A DNA stretch of 64,000 bases. Source: Selaginella tamariscina. Its lineage: Eukaryota > Streptophyta > Lycopodiopsida > Selaginellales > Selaginellaceae. The notes beneath the pieces were generated by a model. The model had not been told where the DNA came from and made no database searches. It was given only the letters and a program-made list of their open reading frames with translations. Position numbers and translations under genes: made by a program. Shown piece by piece: positions 37,201 to 50,825 of the stretch. The stretch spans positions 62,001-126,000 of the forward strand of contig PUQB01000196.1 of assembly GCA_003024785.1 (NCBI GenBank). The letters are read 5' to 3'. The first letter of the stretch is position 1, and every line of letters starts with the position of its first letter.

Positions 37201-38933
37201 GAAGACGTCCCCTTCCAGTCAAAGGATTATCCTGTTCATGTCGAGAATATCCCTTTCTTCTTTGAAGATCATCACTTCTTGGTCTCCGTCTAAACTCACT
37301 GTCCGGTCTGTCTTGTAAGGATATCTAGAAACAACAAAGCTCAAGTTACATAATTTCTTTGCTATTGTCAACAATGTACAAAAGTAGTAACAGCACATTA
37401 CATTACTTCTGACTAAACTACTGATAATATGACTATTTTACAGTAATATAGGTGTTACACTATTGTTGGTTATTATTCTTCATAACACTACATATGTTAC
37501 CTCCACAGAATCCCGTAGCCTGACGCCGTCACCAGTAGAACGCCTTTCATGTATACCTCCTTCCATCTACAAAAGATTACAAGTGTATGAACACACATAT
37601 ATGTAAAACATTTACGTACATGGTTCCTCATTCCTCGTGGTCCCCGGCCTCTGTGTTGTGGCTCTGAGTAATCCGAATAGCCACCGTTGTCATAATTCCA
37701 TCCCTGTAGTTTAATGTATAAAAGCAGTTTACATGAGACGCGCTATAACATATATAACATAGTATTCTGTATCCTATATTTTATATATAATTAAATATTT
37801 TAAATATATGCTTCCATAAGAAAAGAAAAACCATGACCTGTTGCAAATGGCCATTATCCTGACGGCGTTTGCTCTTCATCGACGAAGCGTCTCTGACTTT
37901 TGCCTGAAATTCGCCAATCAACTATTATTTTGTGCCCATGAAAAGCTCTAATAGCGGTACTTACAAATTCTTCACAGTACTGTCTCCACGTTTCCTCGGT
38001 TAAACCGTAGTTGAAATAGTCTGTTATGTCCGTTCCAGGATAGGACCATGGTTTATCCTCGAACTGGTCGATGTCAATATCAAACACCGTCCTGCGTCAT
38101 TTAATTATGATTAAAATAAAGAAATGCATAAATACATACCATATATGACAATGTTATGTATGTCCAGACGAAGATATTAGATACCATATATATATAGTAC
38201 TTACTTTGATGGTGGAAGAATAAACTCGTAGAAAGGATAATACATTTCCATCCCGTAGCCACCAGGAGGAAATGGCATTGCCGGTATTCCAGGAGCCTTA
38301 GCCCCAGGTGTTTGATCTTGTGTGCCAGCATCTTGTCCAGATCCTGGTCTCACATACTGCAAAAAGGTCACAGTAAGAAAATCTTATCTGTATGCATACA
38401 TTCTGAGCTGAACTTAACTATACATAATGAATGAGTGTGTGAGCTATTACCTTGTATTGTGAATGAACATAGTGCATTTCTGCAGCCCAGTCGAGCTCCT
38501 CGTAATGTTCATCACCAGGGACAACGAACATCTCCTCCCCTTCAGCATCTTCAACGCCCTCAATCCCGTGAGGGTAGAAGATATCTTCATCGTTCACAAT
38601 GACTTGCAAATCATCTTCGCTATCAGAATCTAAGTCTTCCTCAATCTTCTCCTCCTCCGTTGCATTGGATTGATCAGTCTCCTCAGGGGGTAGTTCTTCA
38701 GGCTTCTCCAAGTTTCCCACCACATTAACCGGGATTGTCTCGTCCTCCTGCGATTTTCCATTAACTACATCTATTAGCTTGATATCGGCCGCTACATTGT
38801 CTACTTGAAGTGTAGCATCTGGCTCCTTGGACGGGGACATGAGCTCTGTAACCGCTGTTGACCCTTGGATGCTATTCTCGATGCAGACAACCCTTTTAAT
38901 GCTCTCTTCGAGGGAGTGTGTCGTGTCCTCCAT
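33300..38933 (-). CDS. FIP1-like pre-mRNA polyadenylation factor (FIPS5-type)
   Basis: The minus-strand gene has many short exons. Exon 38933-38451 starts MEDTTHSLEE and carries the acidic DSDSEDDLQVIVNDEDIFYP motif. Exon 38356-38205 is Pro/Gly-rich (PGIPAMPFPPGGYGMEMYYP). Exon 38091-37975 holds the diagnostic Fip1 motif: DQFEDKPWSYPGTDITDYFN then YGLTEETWRQYCEEF. Exon 37903-37838 follows (KVRDASSMKSKRRQDN). The rest, down to the stop at 33300, is a long R/E/K/D-rich tail typical of plant FIP1, ending SAEDEYEEEYE. FIP1 bridges poly(A) polymerase and CPSF in the nucleus and binds RNA. Exon joins in the tail are approximate, and some frames there look shifted. An upstream exon (39297-39216) may belong to the leader or N-terminus. 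Confidence 0.87.
35262..35530 (-). repeat. Coding minisatellite in the FIP1 tail (EKARVDIPER units)
   Basis: Seven or so copies of a 30-36 bp unit occur in one exon (for example at 35288, 35320, 35352, 35388, 35442 and 35471). On the minus strand each reads approximately EKARVDIPER. Copies differ in length by bases not divisible by three, so units fall in more than one frame. Confidence 0.85.
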
Positions 38934-39189
38934 AACTGTCTGCCCTTCTACACAGACACAAATTATATACCACCATATTATACATATATGTACAGACACA
39001 CATGAACACACATTTCATGTACAGTGAATTAGTGTGTATATATAGACACCCATGAACTATACATACGAGTTTTACACATACAAATATAAGCACCCATTGC
39101 ATGCATACAGTGAAACACACACAGGGCACATGTATCGTCTTCTAAAGACATCAAAGTCATGCATATACCGCACGTACGTGTGCTGTTCT

Positions 39190-39770
39190 TGTCTGTGAAA
39201 ATACTAAATACCTTCTTCCCAAAATCAAGGAAGGCAATCACAATCCAGCCGCTTCCAAATTCAGCAGCTGCATTTTGCACTGAAGACCCTACAAAACCTA
39301 AAAAACAGATTATCTCCGGCGACTTATGTAGATCGCCAGAATCCCTGTGAATCCCACATGAATCCCTGTGGATCCCGCATGAATCCCATAAATCCCATAC
39401 GAACAGCAGCTGAATACCTGCTGGAAACTTCTAGTACTGCGATTCAATCCTACTAAAGAACCTGGATTGTTGAGGGGCAGTGCAGAATCGATGCCCTTTC
39501 ACCTTCACCGCACCATCGTCTTATCCCGCCGCTGCAGCTTGCCCTAATCTCTGCTGCGATTCCGTACTGCACGGATTCGTAAAGAGATCGACGGCCAATA
39601 TTTATTAGAGAATATTCTGTTGTCCTCCCACCATTGCACTTTGCTATTGTTGCTGCTCCAAGTGCGCACACGCTACAATCCCCATCACTGCCAAGCCTAG
39701 GCGGCAACCCCTCTCCTCCCCAAGAATGAATTGTGCTTGCTCGAAAGCTCACGTGAGGGTTTTTTTTAGG
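39190..39770 (-). other. Probable leader/promoter region of FIP1
   Basis: Includes a small candidate exon (39297-39216, bounded by AG and GT on the minus strand) and a run of short imperfect repeats of GAATCCC type at 39340-39395. No separate gene is supported, although a 99-codon open frame exists at 39453-39752. Confidence 0.4.
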
Positions 39771-42770
39771 TGAACACGGTCAATCCACGGTAACATGATG
39801 TTTAACAATGTTTCAAACCATGTTTTAGAACATTGACCGGTCAATGCACATGGTTTGAATAGTAATATCCAAACTGTCAGACATTATTAACCAGACACCG
39901 CACTTTTGGACATTACTACTTCAACACTGAACTACTTAGACATTCCATACGGACGTCACTAGACGTGTGTGTTCATCTTCAATATTGGTACTTGCCACGT
40001 GTTCAAATTATCATAGGGCATTTAAGCTATTTTTGAACATATTAATATTTTTTTTCAACATATTTTATTTAAGAGTTGACAAGCAACAAAATAGAATGAC
40101 ATAATTATTTAATTAACTTAGATTATATTTAATTAGAGTTCTACTTGTTAAGTGCATTATCCCAATCTACTAATTTAAGATTCTCAACAGAATAGAATAT
40201 TCGTTAAATTTAATTAATAATTTTAGCCTAATAATAATTAACATAATTAAATTATATATTAAATTAGAGAATATTTAAATTCATTTTTTAAAATTATCTT
40301 TCATTTAACATGAGTTTTATTTTTTATCTTTTATTTAAAATATTTAATTAATGAATTTACTTTTGATTCGACATGTAATTTTTAACACATATGTACAAGG
40401 CACAAACTTGCAAACTTATATTATGATATAATATATTAATTTTGTCATTAAAACTTTGGCTTTCATACACACACTTAACTATAATATTTAATTAAAAAAA
40501 ATGTTTATATTTATGTTCATTGATAATATTTGTTTATACATTGGATATAATTCCCAATATTTTTAATATATGTATGATGGGTCTTTGATGTATGAGTTTC
40601 AGCACCTACTAGAGATTACCAGCCATCTGGTTCAATAACACATATACAAACTCACTTACAAACTTACATGTGTAAATTCACATATGATTGCACATGTCAT
40701 ACACGTAGGAGTTTAGAAATTAATTTTGCACGTAACTAATATGAGTTTATTGCAGAGGTTTAAAGTGTAATCTTGTGTGAATACTTGAGCATACATTTAC
40801 TAGTACTTCATGCTACAGCATTTGCTCATATATATATATATATAATGTTATATGCAATTTTATCTCTTCTATGCTTACTGGGAGATCACGTTCAATGTAG
40901 AATTGGCATTCCTTTATAGTCTCTAAAAAAACAAAGATGTTTATGCATATTTAGGGTTTACTATAGTAATATAAATACACGATTTTATTAATTAGGTAAA
41001 TTTTTTACCTTAGGATAACCTAGAACCATCATCATCATCATCATCGTCACTGTCATTGTCATTCATCTATCCATTGTCATTATCATTGTCACTATCGTTA
41101 TCATTATTATCATCATAGTTGTTATCATTGCTTCAATGCCATTGCCAGTTCTACCATTAGTGTCAGTGATATTATCAATTCCAATTTTAATTTTAATTGG
41201 AGTTTCCACTTTCCATTTTAATTAAAATTTCACTCTTAATTCTAATTTAAATTGTAGTTCCCAATTTCATTACCAGTATGTCATTATATAAAGAAGCCTC
41301 TATATTAGGTTTTTTTTATAGCATTCAACACAAATCATTCTTATTCTTTTTAGTCGTTCGAGTTTTTATTTCATTTGGTTTTTTCTATAATTTCATATTT
41401 AAATACAGTTTTTTTTCTCTTTTATTTTTATTCTTTCATTTTCAATCATCTTTAATAAGGTTGTGACACATACATCCATATGCTTATTTACAATCATTAC
41501 TTACCTTCAATGCTACATACATGAGAATAAGGTATATTTTGGTCATTTAGTGATGTCCTTGAATCCTCTTTGCTTAATATCACCCATTGTGTTGACAATC
41601 CTAATTAAACAAAAAGATCATTATATGTAATACATGATTAATACAATAATTCAAGTAAATAATATACACATCTAGATGGTATATATATGTTACATATACA
41701 TATTAAATAAAATGTAGTCACATATACATAGTTAAACAATACTTTAAGTACTTACCAATTACAAATTATCTTTTGTCTTAATGAACATGTGATTTGAATA
41801 CTTAATTGAATGAAGAGACTTTTTAACTAATTATTTGCTCACTTTACAAAGGTACAACTAAGGATTTTATGTTATGCTATTTAGCTTCATGTGTGAACAA
41901 TGTCATGGTGGTTCACTACTAGGTTGTTGACTAATACTACCTTATGATGACTTGGTCATTTTGTTACAATAAAGCATTAACAAAACTTCTAGGTACACAC
42001 ATTAATATTAGATAAATAAGGAATATCCATGTTTATATTTGACTCGAAAAGATATTTTTTCAAAAATATATTCTTAGTAACAACATATAAAATGAGTAAG
42101 AATATAAACTTTTGGAGTTTTCATGTTGTTACTAGATGTTTTCTTTCTCAATGATAAATAAATATTTATTAATCATATATGTTGATGTGTATTTACATAA
42201 ATATGTGTGTGAATAAATGGGATATTGACCAAGATGTTTATATGAGGCAACCATCATCTTTTAAGATTAAAATAAAGAGAACCATGTATGTTTATTTTGA
42301 AAATACGTAATTTCTATGCTTTTATGCTTGAGATAGGCTAACATAAATCAAAATTTCATTATAACATTAGTGGTTATATATCAAAAATCAAAAATTTGTT
42401 AAGTAATTGGGTGTATGTCATCAAGTTTTTTAATGATTAGCTTCAAAACTTATTAAGGAACCCACTCGTTAATCATTAAACTTATAGTTTTTTTTAATAT
42501 TTAGCAATGTCACAAACTTATTTAATCATGACATTTTGCCATAAGTGGATTTGTAGATTAAGCTCTATTACGTCTCAAGCAGCGAATTCAGTTGTAATTA
42601 AATTTGTGGCCGAATAGTGATTTAAAAGCAAATTTGCTTTCATATTACCAAGTAATTTACTATAGAATATTCTTACTATATTAGATTCTTTGTTATATTC
42701 TGTAAAGGATAATTGGATATTTTGGCGTGAGTGATCAATTTCTAATAATTAAATTACAAATGAAATTACA
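39771..42770. other. AT-rich intergenic region with degenerate (ATC)n
   Basis: No gene. A degenerate trinucleotide tract (ATC/ATT/GTC) spans about 41028-41120. Confidence 0.65.
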
Positions 42771-42774
42771 AGCA

Positions 42775-43330
42775 TGTTCAGGAAAGCTTATGTTTTTTGG
42801 ATGGCCTTGTGGACCGTCTTAACCCCAGGTTTTGTTCAGGCTGCTCTTGTGAAGCTTCAGATTCTGCTGTTGCATGAGACAGCTTTGGCTCAAGTTCTTT
42901 AACAGGCTATTCTAGTTGACTCTGGCTCCTGCTCTGGCTCCAAATCCTCTTCAACCGGTTCAGTGAGCTCACAGAAAGCGACTTGTACTTCTTGTTCCTT
43001 GATAAATCATCACTTTCAAAATCGCTTTCCTCCCACTCCTCAGGGATCAAAGCATCATCTTCCCCGGTGAAAAGAAAAAAAAGAACATATCAATACAAAT
43101 AACTTGGATGTTGACCATAGCAGTGATCACAATGCTTGCAGTAGTAAACATTGTTCCTGAATACACAATATTGCCTCACATCAATGTCACTGTTCGCCAT
43201 TCTCACAGTCTCACTCACAAGCTTCACTTTCACTATACTAGAAAAATGTAAAAAAATCCGAAAAGGTAAAAATGAGTTTGATAGAAGAGATAGCAGAATA
43301 TTCTTTGTCAGCTGAATTATAATAAGCAAA
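42775..43330 (-). other. Unidentified coding-like remnant
   Basis: On the minus strand a short frame (43329-43090) reads through NSDIDVRQYCVFRNN and ends with a Cys/His-rich YYCKHCDHCYGQH. It is followed about 20 bases later by an acidic segment, EDDALIPEEWEESDFESDD, then a Ser-rich stretch. The composition is protein-like, and the region is GC-richer than its surroundings. I do not recognise the family; it may be an old gene or transposon remnant. Confidence 0.35.
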
Positions 43331-43879
43331 AAACTTAATTTTAATTAATTCTGATTAATTGTGAAAGACTTTTTTGGTCAAACAGAGTCACTGGTCTCAA
43401 GCAACTGATTTTTATGTTTTGCTATGCAACAGATCTATAATATAGATAAATATGAATAAAACTAATATTTTTAATCCATTTCTTGAACAGCAAAATCAGC
43501 TCAATGTTGAGCAATTTATTGAAATTTCTTTTTTCTTTCGAACTATTTTATAGCATGGTTTCATGACTAAACAATTATATAATAAAAGGTTCGAGACTTA
43601 AAAAGGACAAGGTAAGTTCCACAAGTGAGCATGTGCTTCAAAAATAAGAGTTAGTTAAGTTCCATCACTAACTTTTTCTTATTCTTCCAAGACTTGTTAA
43701 GCATTGGCATTCATATAATGTAAGTGGATCTACAAACTTAAACCTTTATTAATCAGTCATGCTAACAAGCCTCGTTGCTTTCAACACTAAACAAGAGCAA
43801 TTAGGATTTACTATTACCATAACAAAAAGACATGAATGACGTGAACTTAGAAAAGTAAGGATAAAAGATTTCTTTCTTC

Positions 43880-44620
43880 ATCATTGGCTGACCAAACTTG
43901 TCAAATTGTTTGTTCTTGTTTTAGCTTCTTTATCATCTATCCACAAAAAAAACACCAGCACATTGTTCTCCTCATGAACAATTCTCCATCCCATATTATG
44001 AAGAAACTGGAGCTCACACAAGTCAAGCTGCAGCCTCTACTTCCTAACATCACTTCTAAGGTTCATCCCATCGATGACGACATAATCTCAACCTTCAAAG
44101 CTCCACTACCATTGGTATCACCTTCAAAATGTCATTGATAATGAATGTGAGGAGAGTGACCTTTACAAAGTTGATCAACTCACAATATTATGGTGAAGCC
44201 ATAAGGCAATAAGTTGAGATCACTACCCAAACAATTGCAAATTGAGGAGGGCCAAGAACTCAAGAGATGTAGAGCACTGCAGTGATATATAGTGGATGAG
44301 GACTTGAGGGTTGCTCATTATCATCAATTTCTTAAGTTTAGTAGAAGAAGATCAAGTCACTCACATCAAGTTCGATGATTATGAGATCATCACTATGGTC
44401 TAGGACAGGATGGTGAGGGCAAAGATGAGAGGCAAGCGTGAAGGAGGAGCACTTTCTCTAAGGTTGAAAAGCTCATGAGCCTTAGCATTAGCACCTCCCT
44501 TATGGATGTTTCAAATGAGGGTGATCATGCAGTCCATAAGCGGCTACATTAACTTCAAACCACTGCTCGCCTTGAATCCACCTAACAAATCACTCTTGAC
44601 TCTTAGCTTTTGTAACTTAA
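43880..44620 (+). mobile_element. Pogo/Tigger-like (DDE_1) transposase fossil
   Basis: The plus strand encodes IVLLMNNSPSHIMKKLELTQ followed by VKLQPLLPNITSKVHPIDD and ISTFKA, the conserved DDE_1 superfamily end (LLxDNxxSH, LPPNxTSxxQPxD). A following shifted frame has DLYKVDQLTIL. The second catalytic Asp appears as Asn and stops interrupt the rest, so the copy is inactive. Terminal inverted repeats were not identified. Confidence 0.72.
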
Positions 44621-44629
44621 GGTTAACTC

Positions 44630-46440
44630 CCAACTATTACCTCTTGCATTCTACAGGTTTCCTTTAGAATTTGCCTTTTAGTCTTATTTATTTATTTTTT
44701 GTTTCCACGCATAAAAGTTATACTTTATAACTTATAACATATAACTTAGTTGCCGTAGAACGTAAAACAAAAATGCAATAACTTATTGGAGTATATAAGT
44801 TAGTAAGGATAACTTAGTAGAACAACGATTTCATACATAATTTTATAATTTTAATATACATGTAACACCATCAGTAAAACTGATATAGATATATTACAAA
44901 ATTTGAACCACCCCATTAAACAGAAAAGCTCTTTTATCTCTTGTGGCCTATAAGGAACCCACTCTCGTTTTACCGTGATCTCGGTGAGCCTCTCTCTCTC
45001 TCTCTATGCCATATACACACACAATGCAACACATACGGTGAAAACAAAATGTGCGTCTGCGTGTGTTACAATATGCATAGTTAGGTAATAAATTAACTGT
45101 AACGATTGTTATTTATGTTTAAACATGTATATGTGCTTTCTAAAATCTCTATCCTTGTAGAGATTGAGTGTGGATTATATCGTATTTTGATATATAAACT
45201 TTTTGACTTAACATGCTTAAAAACAAAGCTGATTGTTTGACATGGACAGACAATTGTAAACTCTTACAGTAGGTCCAAGTATGACACTACAAAATATGTC
45301 TATTATTACGTGAATACGTGTGCATCTTGTACAGTAATCATATTTGTTATCACACTTATATAAAATAATACAAATGCTTGTTTTCTTGTGTAATCCTGTA
45401 GCCAAAAGACGTACAGGATCGTTTTTGCTTGCAATATGGTCAAACACACACACACGCACGCACGCAGGCACACACAATATCGTGTCTATATATTATGCAC
45501 ACGTCCTGTCCATGACAAAGATGTCCCGAGATGCATCTTAATACGCTACAAGAAGGGTAAGTTTAACTTCCTGAAAATGAATATGTCTACATCTCTTTGT
45601 GTATGTGTGAGTTATATGGACACACATACAACTCTATCCACACACACACATCAACATATTCTGCAAAATCATTTGTGTATATACACCAATAAGAAGTTTG
45701 TGATTTTCTTGTCCTTATCTTCATTCTTTTATTATTATAAACCAAGAGGCCAGGATTCCAATATGCCTATGTGGACATTAAAAAATGATTTCCTTTCATA
45801 CACCATGAGCGTGTGCGTATGGTTCTATTTGACTTTCATTAACTCTTGTATAGTTTACCACCTGTTCATCTATGTTACTTAACAGAATATGAGACATGAG
45901 AAGTGTGGTGGATAACTTTACGTGTAATAAATCATAAATTATTATTATTATTTATTAGTTTAACACACCATTGACGTGTATAAAACTAAAATAATATACA
46001 CATGCATATGATTTTATACTACAGAAAACCTATTAAGGTTTAGGGTATCCAGCTGTGAGCATGCCGTGTTCATAGAATTAGTATATGCTATTTCACATGG
46101 TGACAATTGGGTGGTAGATTGTCGTGTAATGGCTTAAATTATTGACGATTTTCGGCCATGGCTCATCATACGAACACTGTACGATTAAACCTCCCATTCC
46201 GTAACAACAAAAAATCAGTCCTTCACTGTTGCGTTGTCATGATGGATCTTCGTATGAATTATAGATCTACAAGGTAACTGCACCAATTCTTTCATAAAAC
46301 AATTTAATTCTATGGTTTAATTCTATCATTTCATGCTTGTATTCAATTTGATCTGAGTATATATTCTATAGGACGATTTTAGTGTGAAAATAATATATAT
46401 ATATTTATATATATATATATATATTCTCGGAGCGATTCAT
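44630..46440. other. Upstream region of the sugar transporter gene
   Basis: No coding gene is supported. A possible noncoding leader exon ends at about 44980 (CTCG then GTGAGCC), followed by CT-rich sequence. There is a (CA)n-rich tract near 45446-45475. An AT-rich promoter-like region follows. Confidence 0.4.
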
Positions 46441-46454
46441 TCAACACAGCACCA

Positions 46455-46531
46455 ATGCAGCCTGCAACATTGGTGGCCCTCTCGGCCACAGTGTAATATG
46501 TTGCAAGGATGGGACACTGGGGCAATTGGAG

Positions 46532-46584
<53 letters not shown>

Positions 46585-47667
46585 AATTTTTTTTTCATGA
46601 ATTTCTTAATTAAACTAAGTTATTTTTTAGTAAAAACTACAATGTGTTGTACTGGTTTAATGAATTTATGTATATTTGTGTTTATATATCAGTTTTCACG
46701 TAATGTTACATCACACAAGTATGATGTAACTTTGGACACCTCATTTTGTTTAATTTATGTGTATGTGCTGTCTCTGGCTATGTATATGTGATGTTTTAAG
46801 TAATGTATAATAGAATCGATATTGTTTAATTAATATATGTGTGTGTATGATTGATTGATGATATGTTTATAGGGGCTTTATTATATTTTAAACCTGAGCT
46901 ACATTTAAGCTCAACAATGGAGGGGCTAGTAGTAGCAGCAAGCCTTGCAGGTGCATGGTGCAGCACGTTGTGTGCCGGAGCAACTGCTGACAAATACGGT
47001 CGTCAACGAATGCTCTGTGTTTCATCCGTTATCTTCGTCATTAGCTCCTGCATTATGGCCTGGACTCCCAACGTGTATGTATACTCATATACTATATTTT
47101 ATTATATATTTATGTATGTATACAAGTACGTTGTGACATGTTGACTTCCATCTCTATATATATACATAAGCAAGTTGTATATGCAATCTACTTGCTCCTG
47201 TGTATATATATTATGTGCTATATATATAGGTATGTTCTGCTCCTTGCTCGACTCATGCTTGGGTCTGGGATTGGACTCATTACAACAATTGCACCAATGT
47301 ATATAGCAGAGATTTCACCAACAGAGATACGTGGGCAGCTGCTGACATTCCCACAGCTTATGGGATCAACAGGGCAGTTTTTATCATATGTCTGGTATTC
47401 ATCATGTCTTTGTATCGTCCTGTATGGAGGAATATGCTTGGCATGTTGTTTGTCCCTGCTTTGGTAAACATGGCTCTTGCTGTTTTTCTATATCCCCGAG
47501 TCCCCGAGTAAAATATATACATAATGATATGCTCTTATATTATAGTTTTATAACTAATGTAAGTTATATACTACCAAGGTGGCTTGTGAGTAAGGGTCGG
47601 ATGGTTGACGCAAAGAAGGTTCTCCAGAGATTGAGAAACGCAAGCGATGTCACAGGTGTGTTGTGTT

Positions 47668-47710
<43 letters not shown>

Positions 47711-47992
47711 ACACAATTATATTGTTCTATATACATATGTTAACTGTATATTGTATTTGTTTCAGAAAAGACTGAAATTATGTTTATATACAGCCGAGCT
47801 TGCACTTCTAGTCGAAGGGTTAAACAGTGTTGACACAACATTGGAAGAGTGGCATTTAAAACCTGCTGAGACAGATCCAAATGCATCTATTAAATACGGC
47901 AGTTTTAAGAGCGTCAAAACAGAAAACAACCTCAACACTAATAATGTCTCCTGGATAGGGACATCTCAACGTAAGTAATCATTTATATATAT

Positions 47993-48024
<32 letters not shown>

Positions 48025-50070
48025 GACATACAATAACATACAGTACAAATGGAATAGATAAATGCGCAACCACCACACACACGAAAACAATGAAGTCAAT
48101 GATGCATTATTTATTATGTTATTTGCAGCCGATGATCTTATGTCCTCGGGGAAGCATGATGTCTTCTTTACGTGACCCCGTTGTCACACTTTTTGGGAGC
48201 ATGCATAGTACATATGATCACCTCCCTTCTGTGCAACCACTTTCGGGACGTTCCGTAACACTCATGAGCAACTTCCTCCTGCTGAAGACATCGACGAAGA
48301 AAACAAACAAGTAAGCTCATAAATATGTGACATTCTCTCTCTCCCTCTCTCTCTACATATATCTGAGTACGGTTCAGGGAAACAGTATCTGGAGTATGGA
48401 AAAAGTCATGTATAAACATTATACACACAACACACACACACAACACACACACATGAAAACGCCCCCGCACACACAAAATGTACGAACTTCATATAAAGCA
48501 GCAGGAGCAATGGGATGAAGAAGGCTTGAAAACAGCACACGAAAGTGGTTATCAATCTGACGATGGAATGGTGGGTAATAGAGAACCTCAGCACACCATT
48601 ATTAAACCGAAGTGGTAATAGAGAGAGAGTCACCATGGTCCATAGCAGGAACTCCACGTGAGCACCGGCCAACTGCTGAGTGTAGCACATGGTAGCTTTG
48701 CTGATTACCACAGCGGGAGCAGGCAGGTAAGGCACTGAAGTGTGTATGTGTGTGTACTCACATGTTGTGCAACTGCAGAATTTGCCAAGACCAAGCATGA
48801 ACTCGATGATTGGAAACAAAGTGCAATCAGTGTTGCTGCGAGTGTACCTGAGTCAATAGCAAGCGTGGGCATTGGTGGAGGTTGGCAACTTGCATGGCAA
48901 TGGACCGGCACTGAAGATGGACACCCGGAAGAAGGGCAGTTTAAGAGAGTCTTCTTATTAAACAGCAACAACAGCAAACTGGTGACGTTCCACCACCAGG
49001 TGAGTGTGTGTGTGCGTGCGCACGCGTGCGTGGGTGTGTAAACTAGGCCTATATATGCAGGTTCCACATTGAGTTTACCGGGAGTGGAAGGAGACTATAC
49101 AAGCAGCAGCACTCGTTGCGCCTGCACAGTTTTCAAAAGAAATTGCGGATGAGCATCCAGTTGGGCCTGCGATGATCCATCCCGCGGAGACTGCTGTAGA
49201 AGGCGTAGCCTGGTCTGACTTACTGGAGATTGGTGTTCGACGGGCTCTCACCGTTGGTATTTGCATTCAAATTCTTCAGCAGGTGTGTGTGTGCGCGCGC
49301 GCGCGCGTGTTAGCGTGATAACTAATAAGATGTAGTTTGCGACTGCAGTTTAGTGGTATTAATGCAGTACAATCGTTCATACCTCAAATACTTGCACAGT
49401 CAGGAGCTTCAGCTTTGTTGACAAGGCTCGGACTCAACACAAACTCAGCTTCTATACTTGCCAGCACGTTCAGTTCTCTTCTCACTCTCCCTTGCATTCT
49501 ATTTGCGATGCAGATCATGGACCGAGCAGGCCGTCGGTAAGTACAGACAAGTGTGTATGTGTGTGTGCGTGTGTGTGTGACATAACAACACACATCCATT
49601 GTTACAGGCAACTGCTGATTGTGACACTGCCTATACTCTTCTTATCACTCCTCACGATTTCCTTCTCCAACTTGTTCTTATCTCAAGGAGTGATCCAGGC
49701 AGCGGGATCATTCGGAGGAGTCCTGGTGTACATATGTACATTTGTGATGGGATTCGGTGCCATTCCCAACATCTTATGCTCGGAGATCTTCCCTACCCGT
49801 GTTCGCGGTATCTGCATAAGTCTCTGCCAAACAAGCTTCTGGACATGCAACATCCTCATTACTAATCTCTTCCCCACTCTCCTCGAGGCAATAGGTGTAG
49901 GTGGTATATTCAGTCTCTTCTCCGTCGTTGTCTTGTGCTCGTGGATATTCGTATATCTCAAAGTTCCCGAGACTAAAGGTATGCCTCTCGAGGTTATATC
50001 CGAGTTTTTGCCATGGCGCCTGTCAAGCAGGCTTGACGATGCTCAAGATGATGTGCTGTTTTTTTTCTAA
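46455..50070 (+). CDS. Tonoplast sugar transporter (TST/TMT, MFS family)
   Basis: About eleven exons: 46455-46531, 46873-47074, 47230-about 47512, 47579-47655, 47794-47970, 48129-48308, about 48420-48726, 48779-49001, 49063-49281, about 49349-49538, 49609-50070. The N-half shows NMLQGWDTGAIGG, LAGAWCSTLCAGATADKYGR, LLLARLMLGSGIGL, PTEIRGQLLTFPQ and RWLVSKGRMVDAKKVLQRLR. A long hydrophilic loop (RGSMMSSLRDPVVTLFGSMH, ESGYQSDDG, GIGGGWQLAWQW) is the hallmark of TST/TMT. The C-half has FSGINAVQSFIPQI, GFGAIPNILCSEIFPTRVRG and KVPETKGMPLEVISEF. The family moves glucose, fructose or sucrose into the vacuole against protons. Frames are broken by small indels (near 46495, 47392, 47500, 48150), several one base short of a family-consistent frame. 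SGIN is followed by AVQSF where TST usually has a Tyr-rich stretch. Confidence 0.9.
47675..47710. repeat. (GT)n(GA)n tract in a transporter intron
   Basis: A GT tract leads into a GA tract shortly after the splice donor at 47656, in the 138-bp intron between 47655 and 47794. Confidence 0.9.
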
Positions 50071-50412
50071 GCTTAACATTTCACATTTTGTCTTCTGTGT
50101 AATAAATACTATCTTTTATCTTTATACCATTTGTATGAGGTCCGTGCGTGCGTGTGTTCATTACCATGTTACCACCACGTTTGTGTGTTAAACACATATA
50201 CGTTATGCAGTTACACAATTAATAGGTCTTGTCTTGTAACATAAGTGAGCAAAGTGGCTCTATGCGGTTCGCAGGTACTTTGTAATGGGCTCTTCAATTC
50301 GTATATTTCCTGTATTGATTGTGAGATATATACACAAAGCATGTAAATAATCAATTAAAATTTGAATACAGGCTTGCTCTCAAATGAGTGTTGCATAGCT
50401 CCTGAATACTTC

Positions 50413-50789
50413 ATGGCTGGAGCGAGCTATGGAGTTTTTGTGCACAGTATGAGGGGATATATACCCCATCTATCGAAACAGCAAATGCCCCTTGGGGGCA
50501 TTTTGAGGAAAGGTTACACATTGAGATTAAGACATGTTGTAGCGGCTCAAGCTCGGGATGATGAACCCAGTAAAAGAAGCACTTCAAAAGCGTCTCCAAA
50601 ACTCGAGCATAGCCAAACTGTTAATGAAGAGCTGCTTATCTTTTTGTTTCAGCTCGACCTTTCCACTCGGCTGCAGGTGTGTGTGTATGTGTGTGTGTGA
50701 TGTTTACTTATGAAGTCTTCTGCAGCGTGCATTGAACCAAGAACAATACGACGCAGCACAATTGTTCCGTGAAAAAATTGCTGAGGTGG

Positions 50790-50825
<36 letters not shown>

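Noticed and set aside
39453..39752. 99-codon open frame upstream of FIP1
   Set aside because: Low-similarity-looking composition and a position in the probable promoter/leader; no family pattern.
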